Shown: positions 18,472 to 27,008 of the stretch, piece by piece
Layout: each line of letters begins with the position of its first letter
Position numbering within the stretch: position 1 is the first letter of the stretch
Origin: a virus
Direction: 5' to 3' (one strand)
DNA: 49,459 nt
Virus record (IMG/VR): IMGVR_UViG_3300047562_001448
Coordinates: 1 to 49,459 of that record
Notes under the pieces: generated by a model
The model's database searches: none
Seen by the model: the letters and a program-made list of their open reading frames with translations, nothing else
What the model was told of the DNA's origin: nothing
Program-made: the position numbers and the translations under genes

Positions 18472-20682
18472 TTATAATAGTCCGTATCCGTATTCTGTTT
18501 GTGGGTCAAATGTCGTTGTCTTGGGTTTTTCTTCTTCCCCTACACCGACAGCCAATGCATTATTAGTATCAACAGGTTGACGCTTACCATCGAAGTCTGC
18601 TGGTTGTAAAGGCATTCTAATGCATTTCAACCTCTGTCTGAAAACTCCGTCGTCAAATACATTTTCACAAAATGTCACTTTATAAATTCCGCTGAACGGA
18701 CTTTCTCTTCCGTCGTTAGGAAATTGATATAACCCTGTGTTTTCATCTATGTCTTTAGGTGTCTTAAACGTCAAATAGATGTATACATCGCTACCTTCAT
18801 AGTTCATCGTTCCATCAGCAGTAGTTAGTTTATTTTCGTTGCTAGGAGGAGCAAAATAGTTTCCTATGCCACTATCAACCATCCAGTAAGGATCGCCTAG
18901 GATCTCGAGATCCACATTGATCATATCTCCACTATTGTTTAAAAAGGCCTGGTGGAACGCTTTAGCTACCATCTGCTCTGTGGTTTCGTTACCGGAAGGG
19001 CTAGGCTGTACATTCATCAATGCAGGATCTTTTTTAAGCAATCTTCCGCCCGTGTTTCCTGCTATGGCAGCACCGCCCGACGGTCCTTTGTTTGTCGTGG
19101 TTTTCTTTGGTGGATTTTCCGAAACACCGTTTTGGTCTTGGTTGGCATTGTTGCCTGCTCCTGATTCGCCTTTGGGGTTCGTTCCTGTGTAGAAAAGATT
19201 CTGTATCTTTATGTCAAATTTTAAAACATCATTGTTCTGTCCGCTATAGATATAATCATATCTCTTAGCGATCAATTTTTCTAATTCTGAATATCCCGGA
19301 GGAGCAGCAGTAGGAGGACTGAAAATGCTGACATGAACTTTATAAGGTATGACTCGATAGATGATCTTCTTCGCGAAGTCTCCTCTCTTATCATCAAACC
19401 CGTCGAGCTGTATCTGAACATCGATCTTAAACCAATTTATAAATCCATCTGTGGGTTTGGTTTTAAGTGCATCTTCTGCATATCTAGAACTTAAAATAAT
19501 GTCTGTTATGATTTTTGTGATAGAGCTATCTGTTGGAAACTGAAACTTTCGATTCTTCGTGTCTATGACCATTTGATTTCTTTCTATAACTCCGGTCTTA
19601 GAATTTATAACATCACCTGCTCGCTTAAAAGTAAAATTACCGCCGTCTTTGGCACTGAAACCCATGTCTGCCTTGCCGATAGTATTTTCTCCAAACTGTC
19701 CGCTAGGAGTAGCGGACTTTCCTACTGTTCTAGCAGGAGGAGAATCTGGAGTTATCGTGGCAGAATTAGATGCGTTATCGGCGGATGCTACGTTGAACAT
19801 CTGGTCATACCTATCAGGAAATTCTATAATATAGGTATCAGGTAATAGTTGTTTATCGTCTAATATCGCTTCTTCTTCGTTACGGTTTAAAACTGCACAC
19901 AAACTGTTTTCGCCTTCTACTAAAAGATGTTTAACATTAGGTTCTATATTTTTATCTCCGAATATAGCGATGTCACTGAAAACTCTATTGACAGTGTTGC
20001 TATATCCTTGATGATTGAATGGTATGGCCGTAACTTTATAATTACTTCCAGACTCGGATGTATCAAATTCTACCTTGCTTAGTTTCAAAGTAAAAAATTT
20101 TGGTTTTATTCCTGTGAACAATTTACCATCATCTGTGCTTCCGAGAAAATCTAATCTCAGCACATACGGAGCCTGAAGATAATTTGGGTAATTGGCATTC
20201 AATGCTGCCAGCTGAAGACTCTGAAGGAACAGTCCCATGCTGTAAGGTTCGTATATTTCAAATTCAAAAGTGATGGCATTGCTGTTGCCTGTTTTTTGGC
20301 TAGCCGAAATAACAGTCTTCATTGTAAAATTATCGACATAGTATTCCGGACTACCATACAGCGTCTGCACTCTCTGGCTGTCAAATCTTCCTGCGGAGGA
20401 AAATACCACATGCTTTAAATCTGCAGGACTGTTTCTGTAACTTCGAGGATCATTAAACTGACTCGGTGTCAATGCCGACATGGTCCACAAAGGAGTGTAA
20501 GATGCAAACTGTTCTAACGCATTAGGCAAACCTTTGACATTTTTTCCCTGTTCCGAAGATGTTTCTCCTGCGGCTCTATCTACTGTTTTTGCAGCCACAC
20601 CTTCTATGATTTTCATAGTAGCGCCTATATCGGCGTAATTAGTGATTACTTCTGCTACACCTTTGATCAGAGAAAACGCCAC
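18472..20682 (-). CDS. Probable baseplate hub protein (gp27-like position)
   Basis: A 736-residue protein between gp53 and gp5. I do not recognise a family with certainty. The position next to the spike, and beta-rich segments such as FFTLKLSKVEFDTSESGSNY followed by VTAIPFNHQGYSN, suggest the hub that carries the gp5 spike, the role of gp27 in T4. The C-terminal half has VDLEILGDPYWM near residue 600, a pattern seen in hub/late-control proteins, after a flexible Gly/Asn/Lys-rich linker at about 520-560. The start is GTG at 20682 with AGGAG six bases upstream; the end abuts the gp5 ATG with no gap. The alternative is another baseplate protein specific to this lineage. Confidence 0.6.
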   Translation of the reverse strand: MAFSLIKGVAEVITNYADIGATMKIIEGVAAKTVDRAAGETSSEQGKNVKGLPNALEQFASYTPLWTMSALTPSQFNDPRSYRNSPADLKHVVFSSAGRFDSQRVQTLYGSPEYYVDNFTMKTVISASQKTGNSNAITFEFEIYEPYSMGLFLQSLQLAALNANYPNYLQAPYVLRLDFLGSTDDGKLFTGIKPKFFTLKLSKVEFDTSESGSNYKVTAIPFNHQGYSNTVNRVFSDIAIFGDKNIEPNVKHLLVEGENSLCAVLNRNEEEAILDDKQLLPDTYIIEFPDRYDQMFNVASADNASNSATITPDSPPARTVGKSATPSGQFGENTIGKADMGFSAKDGGNFTFKRAGDVINSKTGVIERNQMVIDTKNRKFQFPTDSSITKIITDIILSSRYAEDALKTKPTDGFINWFKIDVQIQLDGFDDKRGDFAKKIIYRVIPYKVHVSIFSPPTAAPPGYSELEKLIAKRYDYIYSGQNNDVLKFDIKIQNLFYTGTNPKGESGAGNNANQDQNGVSENPPKKTTTNKGPSGGAAIAGNTGGRLLKKDPALMNVQPSPSGNETTEQMVAKAFHQAFLNNSGDMINVDLEILGDPYWMVDSGIGNYFAPPSNENKLTTADGTMNYEGSDVYIYLTFKTPKDIDENTGLYQFPNDGRESPFSGIYKVTFCENVFDDGVFRQRLKCIRMPLQPADFDGKRQPVDTNNALAVGVGEEEKPKTTTFDPQTEYGYGLL

Positions 20683-20683
20683 G

Positions 20684-20983
20684 TTAGACTCCTAGATACT
20701 TCTGGAGGTTTGATTTTTTAGGACAGCGTATTGTTATTCCAGGCTCGAAATCAAATATAGGATCTTTTATCACATCCATATTTCTTTGGGTGAAAACCCA
20801 CCAAAGGGCAGCGTTTCCATATAAGTCATAGGCCAACAGGTCAGGCCTATGTTTATATTGATTTTCAATAGTATATTGATAGTCGTCATTTTCAGCAGGC
20901 ACTGGTCTAATCTCTAACAATTCTAGATAAAGATTATTTTCTCTAGTATTAGCGTAAGGTGATGATTTATTATAAGTTGCCAT
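20684..20983 (-). CDS. 53: Baseplate wedge protein gp53
   Basis: A 99-residue protein matching the core of the gp53 wedge family (T4 gp53 is about twice as long). The family pattern is visible: NQYKHRPDLLAYDLYGNAAL followed by WWVFTQRNMDVIKDPIFDFEPG, a LysM-like half with paired tryptophans. gp53 joins adjacent wedges around the hub during baseplate assembly. Its ATG shares a base with the stop of the upstream tail-tube cap gene (TAATG), showing coupled translation; a GTG-started hub-like gene follows one base after its stop. Confidence 0.88.
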   Translation of the reverse strand: MATYNKSSPYANTRENNLYLELLEIRPVPAENDDYQYTIENQYKHRPDLLAYDLYGNAALWWVFTQRNMDVIKDPIFDFEPGITIRCPKKSNLQKYLGV

Positions 20984-22071
20984 TAGATGAATCCTGTTCC
21001 TGTTCCCAATGTTCCGCTAGCATAATCTCTGAGATTGAACTTTCTTAGTCGTTCTCTATTGTAGATAGGCTGTACGGTAACTGAAATCGTGCTCATTACT
21101 GGTACCCATGTGTTGGTTCCAAAAATATTACAATTTACATAATTCACATCATCTTTGAGATCGACTGAAAAACTTTTTACGATCACAGGAACATTATTAA
21201 AAATGCTTCCTCCGTATCCGCTGAGATTACAGATTATAGGAGGATTACCTACATTAGCTCCTTGGCCGAAAAACATTTTTGTCGCGGTCTTAAAAAATGT
21301 CGTTGCTGCGATCCAATAGGCAGCATCTGTTTCTGTTTCTGCAGAAAAATCTCCCGATATACTAATCTCATCAACTTGACTGTTTTTATAAGCCATGAAA
21401 GGATAGTTGTTGTGTGTTGGATCGATCTGTGAATAATTAGCCTTGGTACTGACTGTGATCTGTGGCAAGTAGGGCCAAACTACTCCTCCGGTTTTTTCCA
21501 GCAAATTGAACAAAGGAGAATTAAACAATGTCCACTCGGCATTTAATCTAACTCGCCAATCGTTGCCTGTAGAAGGTCTTAGCTGTATTCCTTGATTGTT
21601 CTGATTAAACAGTTCTGCTCCGGAAGGTAAGTTCACTCCTCTTTTGATACTCAATAGGTTATTGATCTGCCCGGCTACTGCGCTTATTCCTCCAGCGAGG
21701 CTAGCGATTCCAGATGCTAGGTCTCCGCCTATACCTAACTTATTGATGCTGCCTGCGATATCGGCTGTTGCATTTGCGATAGCACCTGCGTTTTGTTGAA
21801 GGGTAGATACACCGGCCGGAAGGCTCGTCTGGACAGAGTTGGCCACTCCTTGCAATGTATTGGCTAAATTCGGACCCGCACCTGTTCCTGAAGCAAAACC
21901 ATTCAAACCCGATCCCACGGCTCCGCTGAGTCTGTTGACTGTGTCGTTTAATTTCTGTGCATCAAAATTTGCGGCAGTTCCTGCTAGACCTCCTGCGGCG
22001 TTGCTGGCCTGAGATATAGACTGATTTACACTGGAAATCAGAGTTGCGAGGGGGTTCGTAGGCAGCGGCAT
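20983..22071 (-). CDS. 48: Baseplate tail-tube cap/initiator (gp48/gp54 type)
   Basis: A 362-residue protein, close to the length of T4 gp48 (364). Residues 1-165 are low-complexity Ala/Gly/Asn-rich helices; residues 170-350 form a beta-rich domain (WRVRLNAEWTLFNSPLFNLL, TGGVVWPYLPQITVSTKANY, then VDEISISGDFSAETETDAAYW) like the tube-like fold of gp48/gp54, on which the tail tube starts. Only one such gene is seen here, while T4 has two. It is the first gene of the long minus-strand baseplate operon, with a late-type box at 22096-22103 and CGGAGA before ATG 22071. The choice between gp48 and gp54 is uncertain. Confidence 0.7.
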   Translation of the reverse strand: MPLPTNPLATLISSVNQSISQASNAAGGLAGTAANFDAQKLNDTVNRLSGAVGSGLNGFASGTGAGPNLANTLQGVANSVQTSLPAGVSTLQQNAGAIANATADIAGSINKLGIGGDLASGIASLAGGISAVAGQINNLLSIKRGVNLPSGAELFNQNNQGIQLRPSTGNDWRVRLNAEWTLFNSPLFNLLEKTGGVVWPYLPQITVSTKANYSQIDPTHNNYPFMAYKNSQVDEISISGDFSAETETDAAYWIAATTFFKTATKMFFGQGANVGNPPIICNLSGYGGSIFNNVPVIVKSFSVDLKDDVNYVNCNIFGTNTWVPVMSTISVTVQPIYNRERLRKFNLRDYASGTLGTGTGFI

Positions 22072-22095
22072 AACTAGAAATATCTCCGTTTAGTC

Positions 22096-22103
22096 TATTT
22101 ATT
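22096..22103 (-). promoter_or_regulatory. Late promoter box for the baseplate operon
   Basis: On the minus strand the bases read AATAAATA, one mismatch from the T4 late consensus TATAAATA. It lies about 25 bases before the ATG of the tail-tube cap gene and is followed by a good ribosome site. It would start the entire minus-strand operon running off the left edge of the window. Confidence 0.6.
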
Positions 22104-22104
22104 C

Positions 22105-22133
22105 TTGACAAAATATGCTATTATTATTAAAAT
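22105..22133 (+). promoter_or_regulatory. Sigma70-like promoter for gp55-47-46
   Basis: TTGACA at 22105-22110, a 17-base spacer, and TAAAAT at 22128-22133 make a near-consensus bacterial sigma70 promoter pointing at gp55. AGGAGA follows at about 22140, and the gp55 ATG is at 22157. This suggests host polymerase transcribes the sigma-factor/recombination unit before late genes are switched on. Confidence 0.7.
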
Positions 22134-22156
22134 AGCCTTAGGAGAACCATAACTAT

Positions 22157-23017
22157 ATGATCGCACAACCACCAAAAATAAAGTATCTAACCAACAAAGA
22201 CTTACTGAAAGAAATACATCGTTCCAAAAATACTTACTGCTCTTTTACCAACCCGGACTATCATCAATATGATTTGATCGTCGCTAATCTAGAAAAAATC
22301 AATATCCGGACTATCGCAGAAGCCAAAAGAAATAGGGCTAAAAGGCTAGGGCAAGAAGCTCACGAAGCTGCTATGCTAGCAGGAGGTAAAAAACTGCCGG
22401 CTAAAGATTTTGAAATCGATTACAAAAAGATCGATAAACAAGATTTAGTGTTCCGTGTCATGACCTTTGAACATATTCCTTTAGCACCTGGTCGTAAGAA
22501 AACTCTTAAAAATACCGCAGACAGTCACGAAAAAGTAAACTTTCCTCCTTTCCAACATTGGAAATTTGACAAAAATGACAATCTCGTCTGTGTAGGTAAG
22601 AGCCACTGGCAGGGTCCTATGAAATCAGGAAAGTTTAATAAAGAACACGGAAAGATGACCGATAACCTAGCTCGCATGTTTTTGAAACTATGTGAAAGAT
22701 ATGCTACCAGAGGTAATGTCCGTGGCTATACCTATAACGACGAGATGCGTGGACAGGCCATCCTACAGCTAACACAGATAGGACTACAGTTCGATGAAAG
22801 CAAATCCGATAATCCTTTTGCCTACTATACCGCTGCTGTCACTAACTCATTCGTTAGGATCATCAACATCGAAAAACGTAACCAGAATATCCGAGATGAT
22901 ATTTTGGAGATGAACGGTATGAACCCGTCGTGGACTAGACAGAACGCAGGAAAGGCCGAAGGTTACAACGGTCCTTCGATCGTAACCAAAAACGACTCTG
23001 GCTCAGATTGGGATTGA
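22157..23017 (+). CDS. 55: Late-transcription sigma factor gp55
   Basis: A 286-residue protein; T4 gp55 has 185. The C-terminal half (about 180-265) carries the gp55/sigma-2-like helix set: YNDEMRGQAILQLTQIGLQF, then SDNPFAYYTAAVTNSFVRII and NIEKRNQNIRDD. gp55 replaces sigma70 on host RNA polymerase and recognises TATAAATA-type late promoters, several of which are visible in this window. The first 150 residues (basic, with PGRKKTLKN and an aromatic HWKFDKND segment) form an extension absent from T4 gp55 and may contact polymerase or a coactivator (inference). It leads the plus-strand unit with gp47 and gp46 and has AGGAGA upstream. Confidence 0.87.
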   Translation: MIAQPPKIKYLTNKDLLKEIHRSKNTYCSFTNPDYHQYDLIVANLEKINIRTIAEAKRNRAKRLGQEAHEAAMLAGGKKLPAKDFEIDYKKIDKQDLVFRVMTFEHIPLAPGRKKTLKNTADSHEKVNFPPFQHWKFDKNDNLVCVGKSHWQGPMKSGKFNKEHGKMTDNLARMFLKLCERYATRGNVRGYTYNDEMRGQAILQLTQIGLQFDESKSDNPFAYYTAAVTNSFVRIINIEKRNQNIRDDILEMNGMNPSWTRQNAGKAEGYNGPSIVTKNDSGSDWD

Positions 23018-23048
23018 TTTTTTCTAAAAAAGATCTTAAAATATTTCT

Positions 23049-24059
23049 ATGAATCTATTTAAAAAAGCAGCGTGTTTTACAGACATACATTTTGGACTGA
23101 AATCAGGCAGTCGAATTCACAACACTGATTGTGAGGAATTCGTCAAGTGGTTTTGCGATACTGCTAAAAAGGAAGGTGCAGAGACCTGCATCTTCCTAGG
23201 CGACTGGCATCACAATCGCAGTACCACAGATGTATCGACGATGAATTACACACTCAGTAACTTAGAAAGGCTGAGTAAATCGTTCGAGAAAGTATATTTC
23301 ATCTTAGGCAATCACGATCTGTTCTACAAAGACAAGCGTGAGATCAATTCTGTAGAGTTCATGCGCCTGTTTCCTAATGTGGTTCCTATCAAGGAACCAT
23401 TCACCGAAGGTGATGTAACTATATTACCTTGGTTAGTAGCAGATGAATGGAAAGAGATTCCTAATATCAAAAGTCGTTACATCTTCGGTCACTTAGAGCT
23501 ACCTAGCTTCTATATGAACGCAATGGTACAGATGCCAGACCACGGACAGTTACAGCGCAATCATTTCGTCAATCAGGAATATGTGTTCACTGGGCACTTC
23601 CATAAACGACAGCAGTCAAACAATATCGTTTATATAGGCAATGCTTTTCCACACAACTACGCAGACGCTGGTGACGACGAACGTGGTATGATGCTATTAG
23701 AGTGGGGATCTAAACCCGAATACATTACTTGGCCAGATCAACCGATATACAGAGTGTACAAGCTCAGCCGGATCATAGACAATCCCGACAAATTGCTCAG
23801 ACCAAAGATGCACTGTCGAGTCACGATCGATCTTCCATTGACTTTCGAAGAAGCAAACTTTGTCAAAGAACAGTTTATTCCGCAATACGATCTTAGAGAA
23901 TTGATGTTGATTCCTGAAAAAGTAGAGATGGAATCTAATGCAGTCGCAGTCGATATCAACTTTGAAAGCGTGGATACTATCGTCATGAATCAGATCAACG
24001 CTATAGATTCGGAAACCTACGATAAGACCCTTTTACTAGACATTTACAAAGACCTATGA
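23049..24059 (+). CDS. 47: Recombination endonuclease subunit gp47 (Mre11/SbcD-like)
   Basis: A 336-residue metallophosphoesterase of the Mre11/SbcD family, the length of T4 gp47 (339). The metal-binding motifs are intact: D12 and H14 (FTDIHFG), GDWHH at 51-55, GNHD at 87-90, and GHFHKR near 180. With gp46 it forms the nuclease that resects DNA ends for recombination-dependent replication and host DNA breakdown. Its stop overlaps the gp46 start (ATGA), so the two subunits are translationally coupled. Confidence 0.95.
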   Translation: MNLFKKAACFTDIHFGLKSGSRIHNTDCEEFVKWFCDTAKKEGAETCIFLGDWHHNRSTTDVSTMNYTLSNLERLSKSFEKVYFILGNHDLFYKDKREINSVEFMRLFPNVVPIKEPFTEGDVTILPWLVADEWKEIPNIKSRYIFGHLELPSFYMNAMVQMPDHGQLQRNHFVNQEYVFTGHFHKRQQSNNIVYIGNAFPHNYADAGDDERGMMLLEWGSKPEYITWPDQPIYRVYKLSRIIDNPDKLLRPKMHCRVTIDLPLTFEEANFVKEQFIPQYDLRELMLIPEKVEMESNAVAVDINFESVDTIVMNQINAIDSETYDKTLLLDIYKDL

Positions 24060-25834
24060 TTAAAATTAAAAATCTAACTGTTCGTAACTTTATGAGCGTG
24101 GGCAATCAAACCCAAGCTATAGATTTTGACAAAGGTCAGCTAACTTTAGTTCTAGGTGAAAACTTAGATCTAGGTGGAGACGACAGCGGTGCTCGTAACG
24201 GCACAGGCAAGACCACGATCATCAACGGACTGAGCTATGCTATCTACGGACAGGCGCTAACGAATATCAAGCGTGATAACCTTATCAACAAGATCAATAC
24301 CAAAGGTATGCTAGTCACTGTTACCTTTGAAAAGAATGGTCAAGAATATCACATCGAACGAGGTCGCAAACCTAACCTATTGAAGTTTTCGATCAATGGT
24401 CAGGAACAGGAACAGAGCGATCAGGACGAAAGTCAAGGCGATAGCCGAGAAACACAGAAGTCCATAGAAGAAGTTTTCGGCATGACTCACGAGATGTTTA
24501 AGCATCTAGTAGCATTAAACACTTACACCGAACCTTTCCTGTCAATGAAGGCTGCAGATCAACGGGCTATCATTGAAGAATTACTAGGTATCACTCTACT
24601 TTCCGAAAAAGCAGAACACCTCAAAGAGCAGATCAAGTTTAGCAAAGATGCTATCGCTACAGAAAACACAAGGATCGAAACCGTTAAAGCATCAAACGAT
24701 CGAATCGTTCAGAGTATCGAAGCATTAGTACGAAAAGAAAAGCTGTGGAACGAAAATCGAGATCAAAGCATCAGCGATCTAGAACTCAGTATCAAACACT
24801 TAGAAAAGATCGATATTGAAGCAGAGATCGCTGCCCATAAATGCTGGGAAGATTATAACAAAAAGAAAACACGTAAAGAAACAGCCGAGAAATGGATCGC
24901 TAACATTACCGCTGATAATCAGAAACAAGAGCGATTGATCGAAAAACTAAAAAAAGAGATCGACAGTCTCCGAGATCACAAGTGTTATGCCTGTGGTCAA
25001 GACGTACATGATAGCAAACAAGCAGAAATACTAGCCGGAAAAGAGGAGCAGGTCAAAGAAGCTGCTCTGCAGATTTTATCTAATCAGGCGCAGGAAGAGG
25101 AGCATCAGGCTACATTAGCAGAAATAGGCGAGTTAGAACAGTGCCCAGTAACACAATATGACAAGATCGAAGAAGCCTACAATCATCGAAGCACTGTAGA
25201 AAATCTACAAAAAGAACTTTCAGCTAAACAACTTGAAACAAATCCTTACACAGAACAGATCGAAGAGCTAAAAAATTCTGCTGTGCAAGAAATCGACTGG
25301 GAAGCACTAAACGAACTAACACGAGTCAAAGATCATCAAGAGTTTTTGTACAAATTGCTAACTAGCAAAGACAGTTTCGTGCGCAAACGCATCATTGATC
25401 AGAACTTGGCATTCTTGAATCAGCGCCTGACCTACTATCTGGACAAGATCGGCTTGCCACATATCGTAGAATTCCAGAATGATCTATCAGTGATCATTAC
25501 ACAGCTGGGACAAGATCTAGACTTTGACAACTTATCTAGAGGCGAGCGTAACAGATTGATACTGTCTATGTCATGGGCTTTCCGTGATGTATGGGAAAAT
25601 CTATATCATCCTATCAATTTATTGTTTATCGACGAGCTGGTTGATAGTGGAATGGATAGTTTTGGTGTAGAAAGTTCTATTGCAGTATTAAAGAAGATGA
25701 CTAGAGAACGAAACAAGAACGTTTTCCTTATCAGCCACAGAGATGATCTAACATCTAGGGTCAATCATGTACTAAAAGTGATAAAAGAAAACGGATTCAC
25801 TAGTTACAATACAGATGTTGATATCGTAGAATAA
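24056..25834 (+). CDS. 46: Recombination endonuclease subunit gp46 (Rad50/SbcC-like ATPase)
   Basis: A 592-residue SMC-like ATPase (T4 gp46 has 560). Walker A is at about 45-54 (GARNGTGKTT), the zinc hook CYAC at 310-313 lies midway between charged coiled coils, the ABC signature LSRGE is at 493-497, and Walker B (LLFIDELVD) is near 525. It pairs with gp47 to unwind and resect DNA ends. It overlaps gp47 by four bases and its stop TAATGG touches the start of the following small gene. Confidence 0.96.
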   Translation: MIKIKNLTVRNFMSVGNQTQAIDFDKGQLTLVLGENLDLGGDDSGARNGTGKTTIINGLSYAIYGQALTNIKRDNLINKINTKGMLVTVTFEKNGQEYHIERGRKPNLLKFSINGQEQEQSDQDESQGDSRETQKSIEEVFGMTHEMFKHLVALNTYTEPFLSMKAADQRAIIEELLGITLLSEKAEHLKEQIKFSKDAIATENTRIETVKASNDRIVQSIEALVRKEKLWNENRDQSISDLELSIKHLEKIDIEAEIAAHKCWEDYNKKKTRKETAEKWIANITADNQKQERLIEKLKKEIDSLRDHKCYACGQDVHDSKQAEILAGKEEQVKEAALQILSNQAQEEEHQATLAEIGELEQCPVTQYDKIEEAYNHRSTVENLQKELSAKQLETNPYTEQIEELKNSAVQEIDWEALNELTRVKDHQEFLYKLLTSKDSFVRKRIIDQNLAFLNQRLTYYLDKIGLPHIVEFQNDLSVIITQLGQDLDFDNLSRGERNRLILSMSWAFRDVWENLYHPINLLFIDELVDSGMDSFGVESSIAVLKKMTRERNKNVFLISHRDDLTSRVNHVLKVIKENGFTSYNTDVDIVE

Positions 25835-26064
25835 TGGCTACAGATACACACGACAAGATGATCGAAGCGTTCCAGCAGTATTTTAAATGGCAGGATCGTT
25901 TTGAATGGCGTGGTTCTGAAGAAGCGGGCATTAAAGCTCGCTTCTGGCTAGCAGAAATTCGCAGACAGGCACATATCAGGCGCAAAGAAATACAGGATAA
26001 GAGAGAGGAAAGGCGTATAGCCAGAAATGGCAAAGTAGGCAGACCACCAAAAATAACTAAGTGA
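25834..26064 (+). CDS. Small basic protein after gp46, function unknown
   Basis: A 76-residue protein rich in Arg, Lys and aromatic residues, starting on the last base of the gp46 stop codon. It is mostly helical (EEAGIKARFWLAEIRRQAHI) and ends in GKVGRPPKITK, an AT-hook-like GRPPK element that may touch DNA (inference). I do not recognise an assigned function. Its TGA stop is directly followed, in the same frame, by the GTG of the GIY-YIG gene. Confidence 0.7.
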   Translation: MATDTHDKMIEAFQQYFKWQDRFEWRGSEEAGIKARFWLAEIRRQAHIRRKEIQDKREERRIARNGKVGRPPKITK

Positions 26065-26499
26065 GTGCTATGGACGTATCAAAATCAAATCGTAGAAGAA
26101 ATACCTGAAGGCTACATTGGCTTTGTATACCTCATCACGAATCTTAAAACTGGACAGAAGTACATAGGCAAAAAATTAGCACAGTTCAAGCGTACTAAAC
26201 CACCACTCAAAGGCAAAAAACTTAAAAGAAGATCAGTAGTAGAAAGCGATTGGCGCGAATACTGGGGATCATCTGATAGGCTACAAGCAGACGTCCAAGC
26301 ATTAGGTCCAGAAAACTTCACTAGAGAAATACTTTATCTTTGCAAATCCAAGGCAGAAATGTCATATCTAGAGGCAAGAGAGCAGTTTGAACGCCGAGTT
26401 TTAGAAACAGATGACTATTATAATGGCATTATAAACGTCAGAGTAGGCGGCTCGAACATACTTAGGCAGCGTCTCGAAGAGCATAAAAAGGCAAAATAA
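26065..26499 (+). CDS. GIY-YIG endonuclease (SegE-like)
   Basis: A 144-residue protein with a GIY-YIG nuclease domain: GFVYLI at about 18-23 and KYIGKK at 33-38 form the name motif, with W and R in SDWREYWGSS near 62 and a candidate catalytic Glu in YLEAREQFERR near 107. It resembles the putative SegE-type endonucleases found next to recombination genes in aquatic T4-like phages. Free-standing GIY-YIG proteins can be homing nucleases, but this compact form inside the 55-47-46 unit may act in DNA metabolism. The start is GTG at 26065, directly after the previous gene's TGA; an ATG at 26069 is out of frame. Confidence 0.85.
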   Translation: MLWTYQNQIVEEIPEGYIGFVYLITNLKTGQKYIGKKLAQFKRTKPPLKGKKLKRRSVVESDWREYWGSSDRLQADVQALGPENFTREILYLCKSKAEMSYLEAREQFERRVLETDDYYNGIINVRVGGSNILRQRLEEHKKAK

Positions 26500-26951
26500 A
26501 AGCGGTTTATTTGGCTAGCGCAGGCTAATATCGTGCGCTCTATACCTGGTCATCAGTGTACACAGGGACGGAATTCCACGCCGCAGTGGTACTCAGCAAC
26601 TACCCATTATGGATGAAGATCGCTTAAAACCTGCGATTTTGCTGTTTGAAAAGGATATAGAAAGGTAAAAAGAGGGGAGAGAAACCCCACGTCTATGCAG
26701 ATGATAGCAGATTTGTATAGGCCGCCGTTGTGATAAGACTGAGCTCGAGGTACCGGACAACCGCCTCTGTAATCGCTCTACTGCTGTGTGACATTGTTCG
26801 ACTCGGATAATGCTTCTTAGCCCTTAGCTGGGCTAAGTGTGACTGAACGATCTGGATAATACTAACTTTGCGCTTCGCGCAAAAAATAATTTCACTCATC
26901 TTTGAAATTATTCGAAAAAAGAAAAATTGCGTTGAGCGCTAGCGAAAACGC

Positions 26952-26973
26952 AAACGAGCGTTAGCTCGTTTTT
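26952..26973 (+). terminator. Rho-independent terminator upstream of the internal-protein cassette
   Basis: AAACGAGC (26952-26959), loop GTTA, GCTCGTTT (26964-26971) form an 8-bp perfect stem ending in a run of five T. It would stop transcription from the gp55-47-46 unit and any RNA from the hairpin-rich region. Confidence 0.75.
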
Positions 26974-26975
26974 AA

Positions 26976-26983
26976 AATAAATA
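26976..26983 (+). promoter_or_regulatory. Late promoter box for the internal-protein cassette
   Basis: AATAAATA, one mismatch from TATAAATA, lies directly after the terminator and 26 bases before the ATG at 27009. This placement fits a fresh late transcript for the three genes 27009-29795. Confidence 0.55.
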
Positions 26984-27008
26984 GATAATCATCCGGATAT
27001 AATACAGA

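Larger units (their letters stand above)
26500..27008 (+). other. Gene-poor, hairpin-rich region; candidate structured RNA
   Basis: About 509 bases with no convincing gene. Inverted repeats visible by eye: AGCGCA/TGCGCT (26517-26522 with 26534-26539), GGGG/CCCC around a GAGA loop near 26675, GAGG-CGG-ACAA-CCG-CCTC near 26753-26774, a perfect 8-bp stem CTTAGCCC/GGGCTAAG at 26816-26837, TTTGCGC/GCGCAAA near 26868-26884, and the terminator at 26952. A 19-codon frame (26609-26668, MDEDRLKPAILLFEKDIER) and a 68-codon minus frame (26693-26899) lack ribosome sites. No tRNA, tmRNA, RNase P or group I core could be matched. A non-coding RNA is possible but unproven. Confidence 0.45.

Noticed and set aside
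26540-26570. Hammerhead ribozyme on the minus strand (CTGATGA)
   Set aside because: The matching GAAA and flanking stems of the core are missing.
26609-26668. 19-codon plus-strand frame MDEDRLKPAILLFEKDIER
   Set aside because: Looks protein-like but has no ribosome site and is too short to judge; noted under the gene-free region only.
26780-26815. tRNA or tmRNA T-arm (TTCGACT)
   Set aside because: The flanking bases do not form a T-stem, and no acceptor, anticodon arm or tag-peptide frame could be found.
26693-26899. 68-codon minus-strand frame in the gene-free region
   Set aside because: No ribosome site, crosses several hairpins and has no recognisable pattern. Not excluded, but not supported.
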